A DNA stretch of 30,159 bases, from positions 1 through 30,159 of the IMG/VR virus record IMGVR_UViG_3300025168_000420. One strand, 5' to 3'. Below, one piece after another: positions 12,673 through 20,745 of this stretch. The stretch's first letter is position 1. Each line of letters starts with the position of its first letter. The position numbers and the translations under genes were made by a program. The notes below the pieces were generated by a model, which did no database searches, was not told where the DNA came from, and saw nothing but the letters and a program-made list of their open reading frames with translations. Source of the stretch: a virus.

Positions 12673-12692
12673 GGGGGGCAACCCCCTTTTTT
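12673..12692 (+). terminator. rho-independent terminator
   Basis: GGGGG (12673-12677), GCAA tetraloop, CCCCC (12682-12686), then six T. Ends the accessory units at 12144 and 12500. Confidence 0.88.
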
Positions 12693-12711
12693 ATTAACCA
12701 ATAATTATATT

Positions 12712-12897
12712 ATGGAAAACAAAGTAGAATATATAATGGTAAAAGAATTAACAAAAAAAGAAAATAGAAAGAACCTCATCAAAATATTTGGTGGTGCATT
12801 ATTATGTGGCTTATTTGCAATAGCTTCAATGTATTTCTTTTTATTCTTTATATTGTGGGCAAATGAAATAACAGATAAAGTTGTTGGATATTTTTGA
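12712..12897 (+). CDS. single-TM hypothetical protein
   Basis: A 61-residue protein with a charged cytoplasmic N-terminus (about 1-25) and one membrane segment at about 25-49 (IFGGALLCGLFAIASMYFFL, then FFILW). Function unknown. It begins 20 nt after a terminator with no clear promoter of its own. The next gene starts 1 nt after its stop, so they are probably co-expressed. Confidence 0.65.
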   Translation: MENKVEYIMVKELTKKENRKNLIKIFGGALLCGLFAIASMYFFLFFILWANEITDKVVGYF

Positions 12898-12898
12898 T

Positions 12899-13117
12899 AT
12901 GAAAGAAGCTTGTTGGTACGAAGAAATATACGTCGTTCAAAAACCTATAAAAGTAGGAACTAAAAAAGGAGGCTACGACGTTACCTTAAATATAGATTAC
13001 AAAGGTAAGAATACGATTGAAGGAAACGAAACGTACAAACAAAATTCTAGAGAATTAGAAAACAAAATAGAAGAGGCTTATAGATACGCCTATAAGAGAT
13101 TTATATTAAGAGAATAG
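12899..13117 (+). CDS. 72-residue hypothetical protein
   Basis: Starts at ATG 12899, one base after the stop of the TM protein; an alternative TTG at 12881 would overlap that gene and is less likely. It begins MKEACWYEEIYVVQKPIKVG and seems to be a small alpha-beta protein ending in a basic helix. Codon use (TAC, GAC, ACG) is like the main phage genes rather than the accessory ones. No domain recognised. Confidence 0.65.
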   Translation: MKEACWYEEIYVVQKPIKVGTKKGGYDVTLNIDYKGKNTIEGNETYKQNSRELENKIEEAYRYAYKRFILRE

Positions 13118-13159
13118 TTTGGGCAGCTATAAATGTCTTTTTCATTTGTTTGGGGAATT

Positions 13160-13187
13160 AGAGGAGCTTAACTAGGTTCCTCTTTTT
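13160..13187 (+). terminator. rho-independent terminator
   Basis: AGAGGAGC (13160-13167) pairs with GTTCCTCT (13176-13183, one G-T pair), then T-run to 13187. The preceding stretch GTTTGGGCAGCTATAAATGTC (13117 region) looks like a decayed relative of the 1986 terminator. Separates the accessory genes from the tail operon. Confidence 0.75.
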
Positions 13188-13194
13188 CTATTTA

Positions 13195-13221
13195 TACAAA
13201 TTAGGTTTAATTTTATTATAT
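13195..13221 (+). promoter_or_regulatory. late promoter motif copy 2 (before tail chaperone)
   Basis: TACAA at 13195-13199, 14 nt, TATTATAT at 13214-13221, then 4 nt to ATG 13226. Part of an 18-nt string TTTATTATATATATATGA (13212-13229) that is identical at 23691 and 26831. Confidence 0.7.
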
Positions 13222-13225
13222 ATAT

Positions 13226-13885
13226 ATGAAAGTACAAATAAACGTTCCGGATAGTTTAAAAGATATTACTCTAGAGCAATACCAAAGATTCGAGAAGATA
13301 AATACCGAAGAGAATAAAGATAGCTCCTTCCTACTACAAAAAATGATAGAGATATTTTGTAACCTCAACCTTAAAGACGTAGCTAATATAAAATACAATA
13401 GCGTTCAAGAAATAACAAACCATTTAAATAAAGTCTTCGAAGCTAAAACGGAATTAATAACTACTTTTAAATTAGGAGGTATTGAGTTTGGATTTATACC
13501 CGAGCTTGATAATATAACTCTAGGAGAATATATAGACCTCGATACTTATTTAGGCGAGTGGGATAATATGAAAAAAGCTATGAATGTCCTATATAGACCT
13601 ATAACTAATAAGAATAAAAATAGATATACTATAGAGGATTATAAAAAAAACGATAATACCGAACTTCTAAAAAGTATGCCTTTAAATATCGTAATGGGAT
13701 CTCTTGTTTTTTTTTGGAATTTAAACAAAGAGTTATTGCAAACTACCCTGAGATATTTGAACAAAGAAGCGAAGAAAATGAATATGGACCAGCGGCTAGT
13801 TTTGGAAGAAAATGGGGATGGCTATCCTCTATATACGGTCTCGCACAAAAAGATGTTACCAAATTTGAAGATATCACAAAATTAA
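13226..13885 (+). CDS. tail assembly chaperone (gpG-like)
   Basis: A 219-residue protein. It starts MKVQINVPDSLKDITLEQYQ and contains EFGFIPELDNITLGEYIDLD (about 87-106) and VLYRPI (about 121-126), a pattern found in flavobacterial phage tail operons. At 13707-13715 a run of nine T gives GTT TTT TTT TGG in this frame. A second frame opens there (13714-13965), so this is the unshifted product, as lambda gpG is to gpGT. The last 57 residues (ELLQTTLRYLNKEAKK, LEENGDG) still look natural, so both frames are probably used. Position before the other tail genes and behind a late-motif promoter supports a chaperone role. Confidence 0.7.
   Translation: MKVQINVPDSLKDITLEQYQRFEKINTEENKDSSFLLQKMIEIFCNLNLKDVANIKYNSVQEITNHLNKVFEAKTELITTFKLGGIEFGFIPELDNITLGEYIDLDTYLGEWDNMKKAMNVLYRPITNKNKNRYTIEDYKKNDNTELLKSMPLNIVMGSLVFFWNLNKELLQTTLRYLNKEAKKMNMDQRLVLEENGDGYPLYTVSHKKMLPNLKISQN
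13707..13715 (+). other. slippery T9 run, candidate -1 programmed frameshift site
   Basis: Nine T. In the chaperone frame the run is read G-TT TTT TTT T-GG, so a T TTT TTT heptamer allows the tRNAs to slip back one base and continue as TTG GAA TTT in the -1 frame. The downstream reading frame has no ATG of its own. A homopolymer sequencing error is the main alternative. Confidence 0.65.
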
Positions 13886-13965
13886 ACGCACATAAATGTT
13901 TTCTATACTTAGCGTTTGAGAAAGAAAAGATAGAACTAGAAAGAAAACAAATAAAAAATAAATGA
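13714..13965 (+). CDS. tail assembly chaperone -1 extension (gpT-like)
   Basis: An 83-codon frame, -1 relative to the chaperone gene and overlapping it for 172 nt. It has only a TTG as possible start, at the slippery run. The protein SFGRKWGWLSSIYGLAQKDV (about 29-48) followed by TKFEDITKLNAHKCFLYLAF is a pattern I associate with phage proteins next to tail chaperones. Expected as the C-terminal part of a frameshift fusion, by analogy with gpGT, where the extension binds the tape measure. Its end overlaps the next gene by ATGA (13962-13965). Direct TTG initiation is the alternative. Confidence 0.62.
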   Translation: MEFKQRVIANYPEIFEQRSEENEYGPAASFGRKWGWLSSIYGLAQKDVTKFEDITKLNAHKCFLYLAFEKEKIELERKQIKNK

Positions 13966-14420
13966 AAGGATTCTATAACTTAACGGATAAATTAAAAGAT
14001 ACTTTACTTGCGGAACCTTTTGTTAATACGGTAACCTTTGGAAGCTTAGACGATATAGATCTAAACAAACAAACTATCTTCCCGTTGTCTCATATTACGG
14101 TAAACAATACAACCGTAGGAACTAATATATTAACGTTTAACGTTAGTATCCTATCAATGGATATAGTAGATATAAGCAAGGCGGAGACTACGGATATATT
14201 CGTAGGTAACGATAACGAGCAAGACGTTTTAAATACTCAACTAGGATTATTAACTAGAGTTATAAATACGCTACAAAGAGGAGATCTTTTTACGGAACTT
14301 TATCAAGTAGACGGAGACGTAAGTTGCGAGCCTTTTGTAGATAGGTTCGAAAACAAGTTAGCCGGATGGGCAGCTACCTTTGACGTTAAAATTGAAAACG
14401 ATATGACGATATGCAACTAA
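13962..14420 (+). CDS. tail or neck protein, possibly tail terminator
   Basis: A 152-residue protein with KGFYNLTDKLKDTLLAEPFV at the start and conserved-looking FPLSHITVNN, SILSMDIVDISK and DNEQDVLNTQLGLL blocks. The end CEPFVDRFENKLAGWAATFD is also typical. Between the chaperone and a gp10-like gene, it occupies the place of a tail-completion or terminator protein. I know the pattern from flavobacterial phage virion operons but not a proven function. Confidence 0.55.
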   Translation: MKGFYNLTDKLKDTLLAEPFVNTVTFGSLDDIDLNKQTIFPLSHITVNNTTVGTNILTFNVSILSMDIVDISKAETTDIFVGNDNEQDVLNTQLGLLTRVINTLQRGDLFTELYQVDGDVSCEPFVDRFENKLAGWAATFDVKIENDMTICN

Positions 14421-14932
14421 AAGAAGTAAATAAAACTCTTAATAAGTTCGGTAAGTACGTTGTATCTCAAGCTAGAGCGAATCTAACTAGAGGTAAAAAG
14501 AACTATACAAGAAACCTATACGAAAGTATTAACTATATACTAGAGGAGTCTAAAATAGGTCCACGTATATATTTTGAGATGGACGATTACGGTATGTTTC
14601 AAGATCAAGGAGTTAAAGGTAAAAATCCAAGTCTTGTAAAGAACGGGAAACAAAAAGCTCCAAATAGTAAATTTAGTTTTAAGAATAAAATGCCTCCTCA
14701 AAAACCATTATCGGAATGGGCTAAAAGTAAGAGTATAAGATTAAGAGATAGTAAAGGACAATTTAAAAAAGGAAGCTACCAAACTATAGGCTTTATATTA
14801 CAAAAAAGAATATTTGCTCAAGGTATAAAACCAAGTCTATTCTTTACTAAACCTTTTGCTAAATCATTTAAGAACCTACCTCCGGAATTAGCAAATAGTT
14901 TTGGTATAGATATAGAAAAAATATTAAGTTGA
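14411..14932 (+). CDS. HK97 gp10-like head-tail or tail completion protein
   Basis: A 173-residue basic protein. KFGKYVVSQARANLTRGKKN (about 12-31), then LYESINYIL and YFEMDDYGMFQDQGVKGKNP, matches the gp10-like pattern in which an N-terminal helix is followed by a strand with YG.F.D.G. The C-terminal IGFILQKRIFAQGIKPSLFF is also family-like. Expected to join head to tail. The start overlaps the preceding gene by 10 nt. Assignment from pattern memory. Confidence 0.6.
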   Translation: MQLKEVNKTLNKFGKYVVSQARANLTRGKKNYTRNLYESINYILEESKIGPRIYFEMDDYGMFQDQGVKGKNPSLVKNGKQKAPNSKFSFKNKMPPQKPLSEWAKSKSIRLRDSKGQFKKGSYQTIGFILQKRIFAQGIKPSLFFTKPFAKSFKNLPPELANSFGIDIEKILS

Positions 14933-14933
14933 T

Positions 14934-16415
14934 ATGAGTACAAAGATAAACGTAAGAAGCCCCTTTTATTTACATTTAGTAGAGCCTAGTCCTCCCTTAC
15001 CTGACTTTAATTGTTCGGTCGCAAGCTTAGTAGGTTTTGAAGTAGATAATCAAGGTATAATAACTTTACCTAGTCCCGCCGTTGGAGTTATAGATTCTAT
15101 ATCGAGCGACGACGGAGACTTTTCTAATAACAAGTTCCCTACCGAAACAACGGATACCTCGAGAACGATAAAAATAAAACTACTTATTCCTATAGGTTAC
15201 GCAAATACGATTGATATCTTTTTTGAATGTCCCGTTACCGCAACGCAACCGGGAGTAACTAGCTCGGTCGTACAGCCTACGGTTTGTTCCGGTGGACCAG
15301 GTACCTCGGGAAGTATAAGCGCTCAAAGTTTATCGGTAGGCGGATCAAGTGTAGATATTGCTTTAGCGGGATTCTTTACAAGCGAAACAACATACGCTTT
15401 TTCTAACTTAAATCCTAACTTAGTAACGGCGGCGTTAAGCGGTAGTACTTTAACTTTATCGCCAAATGTAATAGCGGGATCAACTACGGTTTACGCAATA
15501 GGGAGAGACGCTAGTTATCCGACAACTTGCGAGGCTACTCAAAGTATAGCGGTTACGGTAACGGATAGTACTACGGCTTTTAGTTGTACCGCTCCAACTA
15601 ATCCGGCTTTACAAGGAGGAGGTATTACTCAAGCGGGGGCAATAACAAACCCTACAACAATAGGAACTATAACAAAGATAATGGCAACCTCCGGAGGCGG
15701 AGCGATAACAAGTGTAGCGGCAAATAGCGGATCGTCGGCTCAAAACGTAACTTTGTTTTTTAATATTACGGTACCTTCGGGTTATTCAAACGCAGCGGCT
15801 ACCGTAGAATGTTCGGCTACTTTCTCTCAACCGGGAACGACGGCTCCTACGTTTACTTGTTCTTTAGCAAACCTTACAGGTCAAGCAATAGCAAGAAACG
15901 GTGCTATATTTTTAGGATCTTCAACCCTAGGAACGGTTAAGAGTTTTACGCCTCCGACAGATCCTTTTAAAGACGTCCCGACGGACACTTCAAGAACGGT
16001 AGTATATCAAGTAGAAATACCTTCGGGTTATTTAAACGCGGGATCTACAATAGATTGTAGCGTAACAATGACGCAACCGGCAACGGTAAGTATTTGTGGA
16101 TCAAACAATTTCTTTATAAGTTCGGGAAAGACAACGCAGGAGGGACATTGTAACGCAGCTTACGGTGCGAATAAAGCGATAAGCTCAACGGCGGCAAGTT
16201 TAAACGCGCTTCTTAATAGTCAAGTATGCCAAGGCGGTGTAGCCTTCGACGGTAACGGATTATATTACGGCGTATTTACTTCGTCGGCTTCAAGTGCAAT
16301 AGGAGCGGTAGGTAAATCTTATTATGTAATAAAAATAGAAAGTACGGGAATAGTTAGCGAATTAGCAATAGTATCTTGTAATACTACGGGCGGAGGAGCT
16401 GGCGTAATAGTTTAA
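14934..16415 (+). CDS. virion protein with three repeated Ig-like modules
   Basis: A 493-residue Ser/Thr/Gly-rich protein. About residues 25-108, 215-302 and 304-391 are related modules: each starts F-[NST]-C-[ST], carries a G-x-I strand, and ends IP.GY.NA....C.V..TQP. Between the first two, SLSVGGSSVDIALAGFF (about 131-147) through YAIGRDASYPTTCEATQSIA resembles a bacterial Ig/cadherin-like domain. The C-terminal 100 residues (AYGANKAISSTAASLNALLN and GKSYYVIKIEST) form a separate domain. Probably a tail-exposed decoration or adhesion protein. It lies in the tail operon; exact location on the particle is unknown. Confidence 0.65.
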   Translation: MSTKINVRSPFYLHLVEPSPPLPDFNCSVASLVGFEVDNQGIITLPSPAVGVIDSISSDDGDFSNNKFPTETTDTSRTIKIKLLIPIGYANTIDIFFECPVTATQPGVTSSVVQPTVCSGGPGTSGSISAQSLSVGGSSVDIALAGFFTSETTYAFSNLNPNLVTAALSGSTLTLSPNVIAGSTTVYAIGRDASYPTTCEATQSIAVTVTDSTTAFSCTAPTNPALQGGGITQAGAITNPTTIGTITKIMATSGGGAITSVAANSGSSAQNVTLFFNITVPSGYSNAAATVECSATFSQPGTTAPTFTCSLANLTGQAIARNGAIFLGSSTLGTVKSFTPPTDPFKDVPTDTSRTVVYQVEIPSGYLNAGSTIDCSVTMTQPATVSICGSNNFFISSGKTTQEGHCNAAYGANKAISSTAASLNALLNSQVCQGGVAFDGNGLYYGVFTSSASSAIGAVGKSYYVIKIESTGIVSELAIVSCNTTGGGAGVIV

Positions 16416-16419
16416 AATT

Positions 16420-17400
16420 ATGAGTTTAAAAAGTGTAGTAGTAGATTTATATATATGGGATGGTACGATTTCCGATCAACCTATAACGCCCGCGTATACA
16501 ATTAATAAAAGTGTAATAAGCGGACAAACAAATATAACTTTAGAAATAGCGGAACTTGTAAGGGATTATTTTACTATTACCTTTAACAACGATTACAATT
16601 CTATTGCAAGATATGTACGAACCGTAGTAAGTTCTTTTGACGATAGCGATGAGCCTTTCGATACGAATCCTATTGTAACCGATTACGTCGCTTTAGACGG
16701 TTACGGATATTTTGAAGAGGGAGCAAATCCGGAGTTAGATAGACACGCTTTGATAAGTTCAACGGATATATATCTTCCCGAAGGTACCGTAGGAAAGTTT
16801 CCAATATTTGCCGAAGGAGTAGGTAAGGTAATTATAGATTCAACGACAACGCAAATAACCGATAACGGAAATACAAACCAAAAAATACAATACGTTTCAA
16901 TCCCCGCAAATACCTCAACTATACAAGTTTTCGATACGGACGATAGTACGATTAAAAAGACAATAAAGGTAACTAATATTTGCGAACCAAAATATACTAC
17001 TTTTAAAGTAACCTTTGTAAATAAGTTTGGAGCTTTTGAAGATTTGTATTTCTTTAAGAAAACTAGCGAAGTAACAAACGTAACCGATGAGCTATTCAAG
17101 AAAAATATAATTACTAATACCTCTTCTAATTATAATACTTACGAAAATCAAAAAGGAAGAATAAACGTAAACGCTCAAACTTCCTTAACAATGAATACCG
17201 GGTATGTAAGCGAGGTTATGAATCAAACAATAGAAGAACTATTCTATAGCGAAAACGTTTATATAAGATACGAAAATAAAACTCTAGCTATAATACCTAA
17301 ATCAAAATCATTACAATACAAAACTTCTTTAAACGATAAACTAATAAACTATACCATAGACTTCGATTTCGCGTTTGATAGAATTAATAATGTTAGATAA
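16420..17400 (+). CDS. virion structural protein, possible distal tail protein
   Basis: A 326-residue, beta-rich, acidic protein. FKVTFVNKFGAFEDLYFFKK at about 195-214 followed by QTSLTMNTGYVSEVMNQTIE is a pattern found in flavobacterial phage tail modules. Middle strands alternate with D/T/N loops. The stop overlaps the start of the 1061-residue gene by one base (TAATG). It may be a distal tail or baseplate component, inferred from its place before the largest tail protein. No catalytic motif seen. Confidence 0.6.
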   Translation: MSLKSVVVDLYIWDGTISDQPITPAYTINKSVISGQTNITLEIAELVRDYFTITFNNDYNSIARYVRTVVSSFDDSDEPFDTNPIVTDYVALDGYGYFEEGANPELDRHALISSTDIYLPEGTVGKFPIFAEGVGKVIIDSTTTQITDNGNTNQKIQYVSIPANTSTIQVFDTDDSTIKKTIKVTNICEPKYTTFKVTFVNKFGAFEDLYFFKKTSEVTNVTDELFKKNIITNTSSNYNTYENQKGRINVNAQTSLTMNTGYVSEVMNQTIEELFYSENVYIRYENKTLAIIPKSKSLQYKTSLNDKLINYTIDFDFAFDRINNVR

Positions 17401-20400
17401 TGTTACAACTACAAATTTATTTTGATGGTCAACAAGTAGAACTTTTTAAAGATGAGAGTATTGTATTAACACAATCAATTCAAGATATAAAGGATATACA
17501 AAAAGTCTTTGTACCTTTTACTCAAACGTTTAACGTTCCCGCAAGTAAACAAAACAATATAATATTCCAACATTTCTATAACTTTAATATAGAAGGATTC
17601 GACGCTCGTAAAAAAACCCGTTCCGAATTATACCTTAATTATAAGCTATTTAAAAAAGGTAAGATAAAACTTGAAGGAGTACAACTTAAAAACAACGAAC
17701 CGCATACTTACAAGCTTACTTTCTTTGGCGATACTATAAATCTAAAGGATCTAGTAGGCGAAGATAAATTAACCGCTTTAGGTCAATTAAGTAAATACAA
17801 ATTCGACTGGACCGATACTAATATATCAACCTATATGGCAACCGGATTAAACGTAGCTACTCCAACCGGTACAATGGTCGACGCGGTTATAGTTCCTTTA
17901 ATAACGCATACGGCTAGACTAATATTCGATAGTAACTCAAGCGTAACTAATACCGATACTATAAAGAATATAAATCCGTCTGCGGGTACAAGTACAGATT
18001 ACGGTGTACCTTATAGTCAATTAAAACCTGCAATTAGATTACTAGCTATAATACAAGCTATAGAAATAGAATATGGTTTAACTTTTAGTACGGACTTTTT
18101 TAATAGTACAAATACCGCCTTCTTTAATTTGTATTTATGGTTACATAATAAAGAGGGGGATTTTCAAACAAACCAAGACGCTCAATATCAAGGAATAAAT
18201 ATTACAAATAAAGTAGATAAAAAACAATTCTTTACCGGTTTTAAAAACGCAAGTTATTCCTCTTTTTTAGACGATATAAAAGCTAGAAAGTATTTTAACG
18301 ATAGAAACTTCGATAAGATATTTAGAAAAATGAACGTTATAGTTGTACCTAACGGAGCAGCCGTCTATACCCTTGTAATTAAAAAAGACGGTCAAGAGTT
18401 CCAAAGGTTTGAGAATCTAACAGGTACTACCTCGTTAGGGCAAACGGGGACGCTTAAAGATAAAGATTGGCTAGAACACGAGGACGGAGTATTTACTTAT
18501 TTTATAGAAACGGAAGCGGTTTCAAGTTATACAATAACAGTAGAATTATTAGTCGGTAAGAAAGGAATAGGAAGAGCGCATCCAACCGGATCTTTTCAAT
18601 TAACCGCGGCAAAGACGGCAGATGATCCCGCAGATCCTTTGCAATTAGTACCGGATATTAAAGTGTTAGACTTTCTTACTTCTATATTTAAAATGTTCAA
18701 TCTTACAGCGTTCCAAGATTTAGACGGTATTATACAAGTTAAAACATTAGACAACTTTTACGCAAGTAGTACAACGGTACACGATATAACTCCTTTTATA
18801 GATAAGACGGAAACTATTACGGATACCGTATTACCTTTTAAAGAAATAGATTTTAGTTACGAAGGTACCGATAGCTTTCTAGCAAACAACCATTTCCAAA
18901 TAGCCGGCGTTGAATGGGGATCCTTAAGATCCGACGGATCGAACTTTCAAGCTACAAACAAATTCGACGGTCAACCCTATAACGTTAAATTACCTTTTGA
19001 GCATTTTAAATACGAACATTTATATACTCAAGCAAATAACGTAGTAAGTTCAAACGATAGCGGAATACAATACGGATATTCGGTAGACGAAAGCGAAAGC
19101 CCGTATTTAGGTAAGCCTCTTATATTTTACGCAGTCAACGCAAACGCAACAATTAGAACTTTAAACTTAGCAAATACAGCAGGTGCGTCCGTTGCTGGTC
19201 CATATATTCCTTTAAACTGCGAAGCGACGGGTAGTACTTCGTTAGTAGGAAAACAAAGTCTAAACTTTAACGCAGAATTCGATGAGTTCTCAAGACAAAT
19301 AAATAATAAGAGCTTATTTGAAACTTATTATAAGACTTATATTAAAGACGTCTTCGACGTTCGTAAAAGACTTACAAGCGTAAAGGCTTATTTGCCTATG
19401 AGTATTATTTATAAATTAGATTTAGCGGATCGATTTATATTGAATAATAACGAATATAGAATAAACAAAATATCTACAAACTTTGAAACAGAAGAAAGTA
19501 GTTTAGAACTTACTAATATATTTGAAGCTCCCGTATTTAAACAGTTAAAAGTATTACAAGATAATTGTTTAACTGTTGATACTACGACAATAACCGCGGA
19601 TAGTGTAGATTTAAAAGTAGATTCAGGATGCGACAATCAATTTACTTTACCAAGTATAAAAACGGGTATACCTAGTACGACGGTAAACAACCCTACAAGT
19701 GTATTTGCAAATACAAGCTTAACGGTAACTCCTCCAACAATAGCAACCGATCAAATACCGGTATCTACTACAACGGAGGTATTCTTTAGTCATAAAATAA
19801 CGGCAATAGGTAAAGTAGGTAATACGCAAAAGCTCGACGAATACGGATATTTATATTCTACGTCTTTAACTAACTTAAGTTCTACGGATAACGTTGATAC
19901 CTTAAAAGCATTCGGAGATATAACTACGGTACCGTTTACGCCTACGTTGGCGGTTGTTAAAGTTTTATTAGATAACAATTTATCGGTAAATAGTACTTAT
20001 AAAAAAGCAGGTTTAACGCATCCTTCAATACTTTATTATAGATTCTACGCGAGAACTAACACCGACGTACAAAACGATAAAGCAGATGCGATAAGTAGTG
20101 TTGTATCGGCGGCTACCGTACCGGCTACTGTTAATCAATATAACAACGCAAGCGGAGAAAACCTTTATGGTATTGTTGGTACGGCGGGTTATATGAGCGC
20201 AGGCTCTCCGCAACATAACTTATCTAAAGGCAACTTCACTTTATATGGCGCCGAAGATCAAGATGGTATTATAATAGGAAATGTAATACAACCAAATGAA
20301 ACCGCAATTAAAGAAATAGTCGAATGGTTATCTAGTGTCGCTAATCCAAGCGCGGGAACTTATTATCCTGTATCGCATACATTTAAAGCAATAAATAGAT

Positions 20401-20585
20401 TTGGAGTAGATTTCTCCGCTGTATTTAATTTTAGCAATAAAACTAATGCTTTTGTAAAATATCATATGTATTTAAACGCTTACCCTATTGTAATGATTAA
20501 GGGAGGTACGGTTACAGGAAGTATAGTTACCGGAGGCTCTTTAGGATTGGCGTTTACGGTTGCAGATTTACAAAGTACTTCTTAA
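17400..20585 (+). CDS. large tail or baseplate hub protein
   Basis: A 1061-residue protein, the largest in the window. N-terminal residues 1-130 (LFKDESIVLTQSIQDIKDIQ, then FTQTFNVPASKQNN) are a signature of flavobacterial phage tail proteins that I associate with a hub-like role. The middle contains alternating strands and DFLTSIFKMFNLTAFQDLDG (about 425-444), as in baseplate hubs. The C-terminal third (after about 720) is Thr/Ser-rich with fibronectin-like spacing and probably points outward for host contact. No peptidase motif seen. The function is inferred from size, operon position and pattern. Confidence 0.62.
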   Translation: MLQLQIYFDGQQVELFKDESIVLTQSIQDIKDIQKVFVPFTQTFNVPASKQNNIIFQHFYNFNIEGFDARKKTRSELYLNYKLFKKGKIKLEGVQLKNNEPHTYKLTFFGDTINLKDLVGEDKLTALGQLSKYKFDWTDTNISTYMATGLNVATPTGTMVDAVIVPLITHTARLIFDSNSSVTNTDTIKNINPSAGTSTDYGVPYSQLKPAIRLLAIIQAIEIEYGLTFSTDFFNSTNTAFFNLYLWLHNKEGDFQTNQDAQYQGINITNKVDKKQFFTGFKNASYSSFLDDIKARKYFNDRNFDKIFRKMNVIVVPNGAAVYTLVIKKDGQEFQRFENLTGTTSLGQTGTLKDKDWLEHEDGVFTYFIETEAVSSYTITVELLVGKKGIGRAHPTGSFQLTAAKTADDPADPLQLVPDIKVLDFLTSIFKMFNLTAFQDLDGIIQVKTLDNFYASSTTVHDITPFIDKTETITDTVLPFKEIDFSYEGTDSFLANNHFQIAGVEWGSLRSDGSNFQATNKFDGQPYNVKLPFEHFKYEHLYTQANNVVSSNDSGIQYGYSVDESESPYLGKPLIFYAVNANATIRTLNLANTAGASVAGPYIPLNCEATGSTSLVGKQSLNFNAEFDEFSRQINNKSLFETYYKTYIKDVFDVRKRLTSVKAYLPMSIIYKLDLADRFILNNNEYRINKISTNFETEESSLELTNIFEAPVFKQLKVLQDNCLTVDTTTITADSVDLKVDSGCDNQFTLPSIKTGIPSTTVNNPTSVFANTSLTVTPPTIATDQIPVSTTTEVFFSHKITAIGKVGNTQKLDEYGYLYSTSLTNLSSTDNVDTLKAFGDITTVPFTPTLAVVKVLLDNNLSVNSTYKKAGLTHPSILYYRFYARTNTDVQNDKADAISSVVSAATVPATVNQYNNASGENLYGIVGTAGYMSAGSPQHNLSKGNFTLYGAEDQDGIIIGNVIQPNETAIKEIVEWLSSVANPSAGTYYPVSHTFKAINRFGVDFSAVFNFSNKTNAFVKYHMYLNAYPIVMIKGGTVTGSIVTGGSLGLAFTVADLQSTS

Positions 20586-20595
20586 ATAAAAAGAT

Positions 20596-20745
20596 ATGAT
20601 TAAAAATATATTAGACTTATTAGAAATAGCTAAAGAAGAAAACGCAAGAGGCGAATTTATAGATATAGCTTTAGGAAAAAACAAACTACCGGAGTCAATC
20701 AAAGAAGGACTCAATCAATATAAAAGAGGATTATGGGAAAAATAG
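20596..20745 (+). CDS. 49-residue protein before the tape measure
   Basis: ATG 20596 to TAG 20743-20745. It starts MIKNILDLLEIAKEENARGE and is helical and charged. The end overlaps the tape-measure start by 13 nt, so the two are co-translated. No family recognised; a small helper of tail assembly is possible. Confidence 0.6.
   Translation: MIKNILDLLEIAKEENARGEFIDIALGKNKLPESIKEGLNQYKRGLWEK

Noticed and set aside
16701-17099. 132-codon minus-strand frame
   Set aside because: Lies antisense to a tail protein with good codon use; no promoter or start signal; low-complexity Ser/Val-rich translation.
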